From assembly GCF_002269125.1 (NCBI RefSeq), contig NZ_NQKI01000006.1:62001-126000 (forward strand): a stretch of DNA of 64,000 nt, in the 5' to 3' direction. Below are positions 34,010 to 40,744 of this stretch, piece by piece (the stretch's first letter is position 1; each line of letters begins with the position of its first letter). The notes beneath the pieces are model-generated. The model worked only from the letters and a program-made list of their open reading frames with translations. It was not told the origin of the DNA and made no database searches. A program made the translations under genes and the position numbers. Origin of the DNA: Pseudomonas lundensis (GTDB taxonomy: Bacteria > Pseudomonadota > Gammaproteobacteria > Pseudomonadales > Pseudomonadaceae).

Positions 34010-34528
34010 ATGGCGCAGCCTAAAACCATTCCTTACGATGATGCAATGCTGGCGGTTAACGCCAAAAAAATCTGGCCGAAGGGCGTGGTTTTTGACTGGA
34101 AATCGTCTTCAACAAAACGGTTTCCTGCACCTTATAGTTTCCGGGTCTCTCTCGCGCTCGACGAGACACAAACAAAATTCGCTGAGGACTGGTTTGTCGA
34201 GCTTTACTACAAAAAAAGCTCCGTGCCCGGTGTGAGAGATACTATCTCGATTACGTTCATCGTGAACAAATCCAGGGTCATAGCTATCGATGACAACGGC
34301 CACGGATCACACCTAAACAAAGTCGGCGTCGGGCTTCCTCAATACCAGCGCTCAATTGATTTTCCTCATCTGCACATTCCAATTCCCGAAAGCAGCTACG
34401 GTTATGCCGAACCGCTGAATAGCACTACTGTTCAGGAGCTTTGGGGTCTATTCTTGACGAAAGCGAACATTGCTGGAGCCCCAAGAATAGAGCTTCCCGA
34501 ATCAGGACAAATGGATCTAATCGTATGA
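34010..34528 (+). CDS. Lysogenic-module protein, first gene of a two-gene cassette
   Basis: A 172-residue soluble protein (MAQPKTIPYDDAMLAVNAKK) with a middle beta-rich stretch (RVSLALDETQTKFAEDWFVE) and a Pro/His-rich part (SIDFPHLHIPIPESSYGYAE). It overlaps the DUF1828-type gene by four bases. I do not recognise it with certainty. Located between cI and the next terminator, it is likely expressed from the prophage, so a defence or toxin-antitoxin role with its partner is possible. Confidence 0.7.
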   Translation: MAQPKTIPYDDAMLAVNAKKIWPKGVVFDWKSSSTKRFPAPYSFRVSLALDETQTKFAEDWFVELYYKKSSVPGVRDTISITFIVNKSRVIAIDDNGHGSHLNKVGVGLPQYQRSIDFPHLHIPIPESSYGYAEPLNSTTVQELWGLFLTKANIAGAPRIELPESGQMDLIV

Positions 34529-35280
34529 ATTGCACATTAATCAGCAGCCAGCTCGGCTTTAAGTGCAAGCCAGTCACGGATGACGTCTTCTATCTGGAGT
34601 CGCCGCTGACTCTGGCTTTCGATGGAAATTTAATAGGCGCGTACGTCCAAAATCTTGGAAACGGGAATGTGCGCATAAGCGATAACGCCGACACGCTGTT
34701 TGCCGCGATCACCCATGGCGTGAAGCCAACCGCCGCAAAAGGCCGAAAGCTGGCCGAGCTTGTGGAAATGAGCGGTCTTGAGCTTTCGGATGACGGTGAA
34801 ATTTTCAAATCGTGCAGCGAAGATCAGCTCGCCTATTACCTGGCCCGCTTCATAGAAGCAGCGGAGCACGTCAGCTTCGCTTGCAACAAGCTCCGTCCAT
34901 CGCCTATCTCGCGGTTTGATCGGGTGGTCGAAACGGCACTTCGCTCGGCATTCGCTGCCAGCTTGAAAACCGATTTCCATATCATCGGCGCCAGCGGACA
35001 CCAACTAACTTTGCCATTTGCTATTACGGGAGAGGATCGGGAGACAACTCTGATTCAGACGATCCCAACCAAGCACGGAAAGGTAGACTGGAGCCTGGTA
35101 TATCGGGCCGTTGGTAAAATGCTCGATATCAAAAACGCCCACGGCAATACACACAGAAAGGTTGTTCTTGAGCCTGGCGACGAGGATGACAATCGGAAGG
35201 CCGCTACAGCGCTTGCTGATGCTGCAGAGGTGGTTATCTATACGGGGTCAACCCACCTGATCCAGGCATTTGCCGCCTAA
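34525..35280 (+). CDS. DUF1828/DUF1829-type protein
   Basis: A 251-residue protein whose ATG overlaps the preceding stop (ATGA). The N-terminal part has the DUF1828 pattern: YLESPLTLAFDGNLIGAYVQ, GNGNVRISDNADTLFAA and SGLELSDDGEIFKSCSEDQL. The C-terminal half (about 125-251) has the DUF1829-like alternation of helices and strands ending IYTGSTHLIQAFAA. Such proteins are common in prophages and mobile islands; no biochemical role is established. A terminator follows it. Confidence 0.75.
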   Translation: MNCTLISSQLGFKCKPVTDDVFYLESPLTLAFDGNLIGAYVQNLGNGNVRISDNADTLFAAITHGVKPTAAKGRKLAELVEMSGLELSDDGEIFKSCSEDQLAYYLARFIEAAEHVSFACNKLRPSPISRFDRVVETALRSAFAASLKTDFHIIGASGHQLTLPFAITGEDRETTLIQTIPTKHGKVDWSLVYRAVGKMLDIKNAHGNTHRKVVLEPGDEDDNRKAATALADAAEVVIYTGSTHLIQAFAA

Positions 35281-35285
35281 ACCCG

Positions 35286-35310
35286 AGCCCGGCCCAGCGC
35301 CGGGCTTCTT
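35286..35310 (+). terminator. Terminator of the lysogenic operon
   Basis: AGCCCGGC-CCAGC-GCCGGGCT followed by TCTT. It ends the cI/two-gene-cassette transcript. Confidence 0.75.
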
Positions 35311-35373
35311 GTATCTGGCGATCCCCTGCCCTGTTAAGGTAGCGTTCTCAGATCGCAATGGACGCATCGAAGA

Positions 35374-35700
35374 ATGGACTTACGGAAGACATTGGCAGCT
35401 GCCCTACTAATATCGGTTAGCACGCAGGCCGTGTCAGGTGACGACGCCAACCCTATCGCTGCCGCGATATTTCTGACCATTTGCGCGCCGACCCTTTTAA
35501 TTGGGGCTACCACGTCTCTCACGACCGAGCCGCCAGAGGTTTTCAAGTCAGCCAAGACCGACGCCCTGGCGTTCATTGGTTCGGACGGAGAGATTCGCGG
35601 GGCCCAGTTTGAGCAGGCCTCCAGATACTACCGCTCGACCAGCGCACCGCCGCTTATGTCAGACACGCAACTGGCCCTGGCGATTGCAGTACTCCCCTGA
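35374..35700 (+). CDS. DUF2388-type secreted protein
   Basis: A 108-residue protein with an N-terminal signal peptide (MDLRKTLAAALLISVSTQAV then SGDD). The mature part matches the Pseudomonas DUF2388 pattern: AKTDALAFIGSDGEIRGAQF followed by SDTQLALAIAVLP. Most relatives are chromosomal periplasmic proteins of unknown role. A phage copy in the lysogenic region may be a host-derived moron. Confidence 0.78.
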   Translation: MDLRKTLAAALLISVSTQAVSGDDANPIAAAIFLTICAPTLLIGATTSLTTEPPEVFKSAKTDALAFIGSDGEIRGAQFEQASRYYRSTSAPPLMSDTQLALAIAVLP

Positions 35701-35805
35701 GTCTTCCTTGGCGGCGGAAGTGTTGTAGCGGAACATCCCTGCCATAAATGGTGGCTGTGCGCCACGAATGGTAAAGTGCGGGCCTTTCATATGGAGAGCT
35801 TAAGG

Positions 35806-36462
35806 ATGAAGGCTTCAATAGTAGGGATTTCTATCGCCGCCCTGGTCGCAGTCTGCTGCTGGTTTGGGTGGGGCGCCTACCAGAGTCACCAAGAGAGCAG
35901 CCAGGCATTAAGCGCGGTTCAGGCATCGGCGGTTTTATTCGAAAGGCAGATTTCTGCTCGGGATGAGGATGGCATAACCCTTGCTGAGTACTCGAGTCGC
36001 GCATCCGGCACATTGGAGTCACTGGATAAAGAGGCTGGCAAGCTGGCCTCGGTGGACTGGTCTCACCGCCCTGCTGACAGAGATGTAGCGCTCGCATTCA
36101 TTGACGGGTGCAAGGCAATGACAAGACTCGCTTCCGCTAGGGTCCGCCTTATGGTGGAGGAGAGTAACGCCCAGGAAGCATATGATCGGGCCACCAAGGA
36201 ACTCCACGAGGCCTCATCTTCAGAAAGGGAGTGGAAGCATAAAAGGTTCGCTTCTGCTTCAGATGATCTGATAGCCACACTTCAGAAGAAGATCGATGAA
36301 TCCAAAGGCGCAAAAGGAAAAATTGAGAAGTTTCTTGCCGCTGATGATGCCGTGAAAACTGCCTTTGGCGAGAACAAAGGGCTCTCCAAGCCCGTCGCCG
36401 AAGACTTCAGGAAAAGCATCTCGCCTCCCCCTCCAGAAAAAGATAGCGACGCGAAAAGCTAG
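35806..36462 (+). CDS. Membrane-anchored coiled-coil protein (moron)
   Basis: A 218-residue protein starting MKASIVGISIAALVAVCCWF, one N-terminal membrane segment (or uncleaved signal), then a long charged coiled coil (LDKEAGKLASVDW and RLMVEESNAQEAYDRATKEL). GGAG lies nine bases upstream of this ATG. A terminator follows. No family is recognised; it is probably an envelope-acting prophage protein. Confidence 0.68.
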   Translation: MKASIVGISIAALVAVCCWFGWGAYQSHQESSQALSAVQASAVLFERQISARDEDGITLAEYSSRASGTLESLDKEAGKLASVDWSHRPADRDVALAFIDGCKAMTRLASARVRLMVEESNAQEAYDRATKELHEASSSEREWKHKRFASASDDLIATLQKKIDESKGAKGKIEKFLAADDAVKTAFGENKGLSKPVAEDFRKSISPPPPEKDSDAKS

Positions 36463-36480
36463 TCTTTCGTGAAGCCTCGA

Positions 36481-36505
36481 AGCCCGCCACTGAGCGGGCT
36501 TTTTA
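36481..36505 (+). terminator. Terminator after the coiled-coil membrane gene
   Basis: AGCCCGC-CACTGA-GCGGGCT followed by TTTTT. It separates the lysogenic genes from the DUF1654 gene converging on it. Confidence 0.8.
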
Positions 36506-36511
36506 TGCCTA

Positions 36512-36826
36512 TCAGAAAGGCGCTGGCTCCTCCTCTACCGCCTCGACCACTTCAATTGGGCGCTCATCATCCGCGCTTGCTTCCCACCTTAGCGTCACCG
36601 TCTCGTCATCGTTGAAGGTAATGTCGATGCCGTCCGTCTCGGCCAGCAAGCCCATTACCTCGCCCCACTCCCTATCCCCGTCGGTATCCAGCCGATGAAT
36701 CTTCACCCAGCGCCGCTCTTGCGAAAATGGGTGATTGATCATTCCTGAAACTCGCAGCCCCAGGCGTTCCACTCCGGACATCTCAACTCGTACTGCTGGT
36801 TTCGCCTTCGCCTGCGCCATACCCAT
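36512..36826 (-). CDS. DUF1654 family protein
   Basis: A 104-residue protein; the start MGMAQAKAKPAV is chosen because AGGAGG lies five bases upstream. The central part GVERLGLRVSGMINHPFSQE and VMGLLAETDGIDITFNDDE fits the Pseudomonas-specific DUF1654 family, often found in prophages near repressor regions. It is divergent from the early-right operon with an own promoter. The function is unknown. Confidence 0.78.
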   Translation of the reverse strand: MGMAQAKAKPAVRVEMSGVERLGLRVSGMINHPFSQERRWVKIHRLDTDGDREWGEVMGLLAETDGIDITFNDDETVTLRWEASADDERPIEVVEAVEEEPAPF

Positions 36827-36866
36827 ACACTCCTCCTTTGCTGTACATATAACCAGTAGTAGAAAA

Positions 36867-36896
36867 ATCATAGCTCGACCATGTAGCAGGCGTAAA
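36867..36896 (-). promoter_or_regulatory. Promoter of the DUF1654 gene
   Basis: Minus strand -35 TTTACG (36896-36891), 18-base spacer, -10 TATGAT (36872-36867). It is divergent from and about 50 bases away from the operator-controlled early-right promoter, and could share its control. Confidence 0.5.
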
Positions 36897-36928
36897 CAGA
36901 TTTCGGCCGTGTTTATTTGCAAAAATAA

Positions 36929-36943
36929 ATCACATTTTGTGTT
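36929..36943. promoter_or_regulatory. Operator 2 of the early-right promoter
   Basis: Dyad ATCACA-TTT-TGTGTT, overlapping the first bases of the -35 box, 24 bases centre to centre from operator 1. Confidence 0.55.
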
Positions 36944-36970
36944 GACGAAATAAACACGATGCGTGATAGT
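36942..36970 (+). promoter_or_regulatory. Early-right operon promoter
   Basis: -35 TTGACG (36942-36947), 17-base spacer, -10 GATAGT (36965-36970). Operator 1 (36953-36967) fills the spacer and reaches the -10. The architecture mirrors the cro promoter, so the CI repressor is expected to silence both. Confidence 0.65.
36953..36967. promoter_or_regulatory. Operator 1 of the early-right promoter
   Basis: AACACG-ATG-CGTGAT; differs at one of 15 positions from the minus-strand reading of the cro operator at 32813. This links two promoters 4 kb apart to the same repressor. Confidence 0.7.
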
Positions 36971-37338
36971 TCACCCCATCGAGTCACCCAACAGGGACTC
37001 GCCAGGGCCTCACGGCTCGCCGCTCTTTAAAAACTTGATGAACGCCGAGCTGGCCGATGCATAGCCAGCGGACGTACCGCGCAACGGTACGCAGCGATTC
37101 GACCTAATGTCGGCGCTGGGCATAGGAGACCTCATTCGGAGGGCGCAGCTGGAGAGGCTGCGTGGTGGCAAGTAAGCGTCTGGCCTTGGGACCTTGATCC
37201 CCTGTCGCGCTGAAAGTCATCAACGGGAAAGCGACCGTTGGCCTATGCAAGGAATAGAGATTACCGGCCCGCCGAGTGTGGGCCGGATGCTCTCCAGGTG
37301 GCCCTATCTCAGGGCCACGCGGAAAGCAGGAGAAGCAG
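36971..37338 (+). promoter_or_regulatory. Long 5' leader with boxA-like site and hairpins
   Basis: About 370 bases without a plus-strand gene. It holds a boxA-like CGCTCTTTAA (37021-37030), then a stem GCTGGC/GCCAGC (37049-37069) and a second stem CGTACC/GGTACG with a 7-base loop (37073-37091). Further stems lie near 37140. This order resembles lambdoid nut or HK022 put leaders that make polymerase ignore terminators. No N-like protein is recognised. Confidence 0.5.
37284..37333 (+). repeat. Leader repeat, copy 1
   Basis: A 50-base element containing a GTGGCCCT/AGGGCCAC hairpin followed by GCGGAAAGCAGGAGA, the last part acting as ribosome site of the next ORF (37339). It matches copy 2 at 37682 except for one missing base. 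Confidence 0.85.
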
Positions 37339-37623
37339 ATGCAGCTTCACATTGATGTTGATGCGACAAAAACAATCGCACTAATTGAATCCATGCGAGC
37401 CGACCTAGCTGCCCTTAAACAGATTCCCGAGTTTCCCGTCGATGAACTCCTTCGCCTTGGTGATGGCCTGCTCTCTCACCTCGCCGTAGGGGGCGGATGC
37501 GCCACAGTCGTTGCATGTGATGGTCGACTCGTCGTTCAGGTCGTCGGGGTGCTGGAAGTCTTTGCAGCCGCACTTGCTGCACTGAAGCTCTATGTTCATG
37601 CGGTATTGCCTCAACGGTTGTAG
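37339..37623 (+). CDS. Small early-right ORF, C-terminal half overlapped by an antisense gene
   Basis: A 94-residue frame starting MQLHIDVDATKTIALIESMR with AGGAG seven bases upstream. Only the first 40 or so residues look like a natural protein; the rest is the antisense of the zinc-ribbon gene 37405-37599. It may be the remnant of a longer gene cut by insertion of that gene. Confidence 0.4.
   Translation: MQLHIDVDATKTIALIESMRADLAALKQIPEFPVDELLRLGDGLLSHLAVGGGCATVVACDGRLVVQVVGVLEVFAAALAALKLYVHAVLPQRL
37405..37599 (-). CDS. Small zinc-ribbon protein on the opposite strand
   Basis: A 64-residue protein starting MNIELQCSKCGCKDFQHPDD, with CSKC and CNDC knuckles, as in phage and plasmid ribbon proteins. 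GAGG lies nine bases before the ATG. It runs against the operon, inside a plus-strand ORF. It is probably an insertion (moron) with own control. The function is unknown. Confidence 0.7.
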   Translation of the reverse strand: MNIELQCSKCGCKDFQHPDDLNDESTITCNDCGASAPYGEVREQAITKAKEFIDGKLGNLFKGS

Positions 37624-37681
37624 GGACTGGAGAGGCTAGCACGGCCCGGCGTGGGTAAATATCCGGGCACCAAATTCAAGT

Positions 37682-37730
37682 CGGATGCTCTCCAGGTGGC
37701 CCTACTCAGGGCCACGCGGAAAGCAGGAGA
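37682..37730 (+). repeat. Leader repeat, copy 2
   Basis: A 49-base near-identical copy of the element at 37284, with the same hairpin and ribosome site, placed before the ORF at 37736. Confidence 0.85.
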
Positions 37731-37735
37731 GTGAG

Positions 37736-37969
37736 ATGAACGAAGAACAGATTGAGCGGTTTCGCCAGATTATTCAGGAGATCGCGACGGATGAAAGCGT
37801 CACTTTTGATGAGGCTTTCGCCATCGCTTCAAACTACCTGGCCTACTGGGTAAGTGAAATGCCCAAAGGAAGACCTTCCGCTGGCGGCGGTAGTTCGTCT
37901 CAGGCTAGTCGAAGCCAGCCAGACCAGTCGCTTGACTCAGAGACAAACACTGAAGGATCGGCAGGGTAG
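37736..37969 (+). CDS. Small acidic early-right protein
   Basis: A 77-residue protein, MNEEQIERFRQIIQEIATDE then FDEAFAIASNYLAYWVSEMP, helical, followed by a low-complexity Ser/Gly tail that is antisense to the next minus-strand gene. The start has GGAGA five to six bases upstream within leader repeat copy 2. The function is unknown. Confidence 0.55.
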   Translation: MNEEQIERFRQIIQEIATDESVTFDEAFAIASNYLAYWVSEMPKGRPSAGGGSSSQASRSQPDQSLDSETNTEGSAG

Positions 37970-38181
37970 GAGAAGGGGGCGGCAATAGTCTTAACTTTCT
38001 CCCTCAGCTCATAGGTTCCCAGCGAGCTTGCTCCGTAGTAGGTGCCAGGCGGCATCCTGAGAACCCCATTATCCCCTTGAACCGTCCTTTTGAGGCCAAG
38101 CGATTCCAGTGCCTTATGCAGGTCTGCGTATTCCTCGCCGTCAGCCTTGAAGATCTCAACCCGCACCATGTAATTCGCCAT
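37900..38181 (-). CDS. Antisense-strand small protein, DUF2622/GhoS-like pattern
   Basis: A 93-residue protein starting MANYMVRVEIFKADGEEYAD with AAGGAA seven bases upstream. The order of VRVE strand, DLHKALESLGLKRTV helix, and MPPGTYYGASSLGTYEL resembles small ferredoxin-fold proteins sometimes annotated as GhoS-type antitoxins (DUF2622). I cannot confirm nuclease or antitoxin function. It is read against the operon and its 3' end overlaps the ORF at 37736. Confidence 0.6.
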   Translation of the reverse strand: MANYMVRVEIFKADGEEYADLHKALESLGLKRTVQGDNGVLRMPPGTYYGASSLGTYELREKVKTIAAPFSYPADPSVFVSESSDWSGWLRLA

Positions 38182-38300
38182 AACTGCATTCCTTGTTTCG
38201 ACTGTGGAGGCCGAAGCATATGGTTTTCCCTCGACTGTGGAAAGCGAGGAAACAGGGAGCCTGCCCCTGTAAAAACAGGCGACCACATTGATTCAAGCCG

Positions 38301-38336
38301 GTGACCGACGCCAGTAGCGGGTCACGGCGGAAAGCA
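38301..38336 (+). repeat. Diverged third leader element
   Basis: Stem GTGACC/GGTCAC followed by GGCGGAAAGCA, the same order as in the leader repeats at 37284 and 37682. It lies upstream of the ORF at 38393, with a further AGCAGCC/GGGCTGCT hairpin in between. Confidence 0.5.
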
Positions 38337-38392
38337 TCACTGAGCAGCCTTCTCGCGAGGGCTGCTTGGGATGACAACCGGGAGTAAGTGAA

Positions 38393-38647
38393 ATGCCGAA
38401 GTACATGCTCGACTACATCCGGCTTTGCCGGGAATGCAGCCTTGATCTGCGCACGATCGGCAACATGATCAGCATCGTGATTCCAACTCTGCAGCGTGAG
38501 GCGGCAGGACTGCGCAGCGCGGTGAGCGAGTTTTCCGGAGCCTTCCCTGAGCTAGAGCAAGACGCCGAACTGCTGGAGTCAGCCATACGCGCAGGCCTCC
38601 AGCGCTGTTCGCCTCAGCCACACCAGCAAGAGCTGTTCGCAGCATGA
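38393..38647 (+). CDS. Small helical early-right protein
   Basis: An 84-residue protein starting MPKYMLDYIRLCRECSLDLR, helical, with SAVSEFSGAFPELEQDAELL in the middle and a Gln/Pro-rich end. GGGAG lies upstream. It is preceded by a stem-loop leader. The function is unknown. Confidence 0.65.
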   Translation: MPKYMLDYIRLCRECSLDLRTIGNMISIVIPTLQREAAGLRSAVSEFSGAFPELEQDAELLESAIRAGLQRCSPQPHQQELFAA

Positions 38648-38711
38648 CGGACCTTTTCACTGATGCCCATCCAGAGCGGTGGGCATTGGGAAAACAACCG
38701 AGGGCAAGACA

Positions 38712-38942
38712 ATGACGCAAACATTTGAACAGGGCTGGGCTGCTCGCTCGTTCGGAGAGCAGTTCCCAGGCATGGATGCTAAAGATGCTGAGCGCCTGGA
38801 CCGCCTGAATCATGCGATCACAGACCTGTACATGGCCGACATGCTGACGGATAGCCAAATCAAGGCTATCAGGGAGAAGAAGATGCCCAAAGCCGTCAGC
38901 AAGGCGGTGGCGAGGATGAAGGCAAGCGCTACGTCAGCCTGA
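38712..38942 (+). CDS. Small early-right protein
   Basis: A 76-residue protein starting MTQTFEQGWAARSFGEQFPG; the C-terminal half is basic (IREKKMPKAVSKAVARMKAS). GAGGG is upstream and a GATGCCCA/TGGGCATT hairpin precedes it. The function is unknown. Confidence 0.6.
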   Translation: MTQTFEQGWAARSFGEQFPGMDAKDAERLDRLNHAITDLYMADMLTDSQIKAIREKKMPKAVSKAVARMKASATSA

Positions 38943-38983
38943 CGCAAACTGCCCGAGGCCCTGGTACTCCCCAGCACCAGGCT

Positions 38984-39125
38984 GCATCGGAGTGTGATTT
39001 GTGGATCGGTTCGACGGTATGAAGGCCGGTATCGCCACAGATACGCAGCGTAAGGCGACGGGCGCCCGGTAGCCGAACGCGTAAGTCTTCCAGGTTCGAT
39101 TCCTGGGCAGATCACACCCCGATGC
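38984..39125 (+). ncRNA. Candidate structured RNA with tRNA-like T-arm
   Basis: The ends pair over 19 positions (38984-39002 with 39107-39125) with one mismatch and two or three wobbles. Next to that helix lies CCAGG-TTCGATT-CCTGG (39090-39106), a canonical tRNA T-stem and loop, so the helix mimics an acceptor stem stacked on a T-arm. The interior, about 90 bases, is too long for a normal tRNA and shows no proper anticodon arm. A further 11-base perfect complement joins 39001-39011 to 39203-39213. No gene is recognised in 38943-39515. Confidence 0.4.
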
Positions 39126-39515
39126 GGACGAGTACACACCGCGAAAGCGGCCCCTGCATTCACCAACCACCCAGCACGGAGGATTTGCACCCATGCACCA
39201 GTAACCGATCCACCCGCGTGGCACAGCAAGCCTGAAGGCTGCGCCCAACACCCATACAGGCAGCGGACAGCAGGGCCGACGATGTGACCGCGCATCAACC
39301 GGAGTTCCGGTAGGCACAACCGAAATGACGACGATGTACCGCAGGCGAGTCCGAGGGCATAGCTGGCCAGACTTGACGCACGGGAGGAAGCGCTCCCCGC
39401 CTGCATCCCCCTCCCCCGACATCACTCGCATGCACTCCCCTCCGCGCCCAACGGCAACCAGCGGAGCGGATGAGTGCAGCCGGGTTTTGTTGGATCAACC
39501 ACAGAGGATTCAGTC
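39126..39515. other. Non-coding stretch after the structured RNA
   Basis: About 390 bases between genes. It contains the 3' pairing partner (39203-39213) of the structured RNA, a CCGCGAAAGCGG hairpin (39151-39162), and GTTCCGGTAGGCACAACCG-like GC-rich stems. The reading frames on both strands lack a ribosome site and plausible protein composition, so I leave it unannotated. Confidence 0.4.
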
Positions 39516-39815
39516 ATGGACTACATGGCAGACCAGATGGACCGCCAGATTGAAGGCGCCCAGCTTGCCCACGATGACGCAATGCTTGCTGGTCGTTCGG
39601 CAGCGTTTCCTTCTGCGCCAGATCACCAGTGTGGTCGCGAGTACGGCATCACCATCCGCGACCACTTCGCAACTCACGCCATGCAGGCGCTGATTTCAAC
39701 TGCGGTTCGCCCAAGCATTTTCGGGCTGGATGGCGCCGAAAGCGATACCGCCAAAGCCGCTTACAAGATGGCGGACGCAATGCTCGCTTCTCGTGCCTTC
39801 CTGTGCACCGCCTAA
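39516..39815 (+). CDS. Hypothetical early phage protein
   Basis: A 99-residue protein starting MDYMADQMDRQIEGAQLAHD with AGAGGA upstream. The layout (N-terminal helix, then GITIRDHFATHAMQALISTA and AAYKMADAMLASR) is a common small-protein type in Pseudomonas and enterobacterial prophages, of unknown role. Confidence 0.75.
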   Translation: MDYMADQMDRQIEGAQLAHDDAMLAGRSAAFPSAPDHQCGREYGITIRDHFATHAMQALISTAVRPSIFGLDGAESDTAKAAYKMADAMLASRAFLCTA

Positions 39816-39836
39816 CCCCAAACACTGGAGGTCGCC

Positions 39837-40097
39837 ATGGCCCGCACTTACGAATATTGGACGGTCAAGGGCGGCGAGGACGTTGCCATCAGCCTGACCG
39901 TCGCATATTTCTCAGCCCGAAAAGGCAACTTCAGCTCCCAAGCCGCTGATCCCGACGAGTACTTCGGACATTGCGAAATCAATTGGGAGTCGAAAGACGA
40001 CACCAGCTTCATGACTGAATCAGAAATCGCCTCGATGGAAGAATGGCTTGTAAACGAGCATTCCGAGTATCTGGCCGATCAGGACTACTACGACTAA
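39837..40097 (+). CDS. Hypothetical acidic protein
   Basis: An 86-residue acidic protein (MARTYEYWTVKGGEDVAISL) with TVAYFSARKG strand pattern and an acidic C-terminus (NEHSEYLADQDYYD). GGAGG lies before the start. The composition is like small DNA-mimic or anti-host proteins, but this is only a suggestion. Confidence 0.68.
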   Translation: MARTYEYWTVKGGEDVAISLTVAYFSARKGNFSSQAADPDEYFGHCEINWESKDDTSFMTESEIASMEEWLVNEHSEYLADQDYYD

Positions 40098-40118
40098 CCC
40101 GCCACCCTGGAGGCGACC

Positions 40119-40556
40119 ATGAACGCAGCATTGAAGATATGCCAAGAGCGTTACGACGCTCAGTTGCCTCCAGATATCAGCGAGGCGAACCCGGAACAGG
40201 AATGGCTGGAACACTCGGCCGAGCAGTTGGTGTGCGGCATGGACATCAAGTGGAAGCGGCGCTTTGGCCGTCCGCAGGTCGTGACCTTCGACCGGTACTG
40301 CACCTATCTGCAAGGCATCCTGAATCAGCGCCAAATAGACGGACTGGATGAGCGCGACTCACTCGCCCGACTGTTCCTTTCGGCAATCCTTGGAAGTCAG
40401 AGCGATGCCAGGACACACGTCGCCGACCTGATCGGCCAGCAGCGTCCCATAGAAGCCGCCGAGCGCATCGCCATGGAGCTTCTGAAGCCATACGCCGCCG
40501 ACGCTGTTGCAGCAGAACGGGAAGAGCGTGAAGACGATGTGGATGGTGATCTATGA
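40119..40556 (+). CDS. Hypothetical early phage protein
   Basis: A 145-residue soluble helical protein (MNAALKICQERYDAQLPPDI) with a Trp/Arg segment GMDIKWKRRFGRPQVVTFDR and an acidic end (EREEREDDVDGDL). GGAGG precedes it. It overlaps the next gene by four bases. The function is unknown. Confidence 0.68.
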   Translation: MNAALKICQERYDAQLPPDISEANPEQEWLEHSAEQLVCGMDIKWKRRFGRPQVVTFDRYCTYLQGILNQRQIDGLDERDSLARLFLSAILGSQSDARTHVADLIGQQRPIEAAERIAMELLKPYAADAVAAEREEREDDVDGDL

Positions 40557-40744
40557 GCCCTCACGTACTGATCGGCGAAGAGCTTGAGACCCTTGAAGAT
40601 AGCCAAACACCGGTCAGCTGGTCGGTGATGATCCAGAAAACGCTGAGCGAAATGATGCTAGACGATCGCATCACCATCGCCGAATTCAACCACTACTGCG
40701 GGCGCCTCAACAAGATTGTTGCCCGGCGCAAGGAGGTGTCATGA
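40553..40744 (+). CDS. Small helical protein
   Basis: A 63-residue protein (MSPHVLIGEELETLEDSQTP) coupled by ATGA overlaps to both neighbours. The C-terminus is basic (GRLNKIVARRKEVS). The function is unknown. Confidence 0.6.
   Translation: MSPHVLIGEELETLEDSQTPVSWSVMIQKTLSEMMLDDRITIAEFNHYCGRLNKIVARRKEVS

Noticed and set aside
38984..39116. Canonical tRNA gene
   Set aside because: The T-arm and acceptor-like helix are present, but the total length is about 118-124 bases without a D-arm or 7-base anticodon loop, so I only call it a tRNA-like structured RNA.
38934..39431. Minus-strand frames over the structured-RNA gap
   Set aside because: No ribosome site, composition rich in Arg/Pro/Cys typical of spurious frames, and pairing elements explain the region better.
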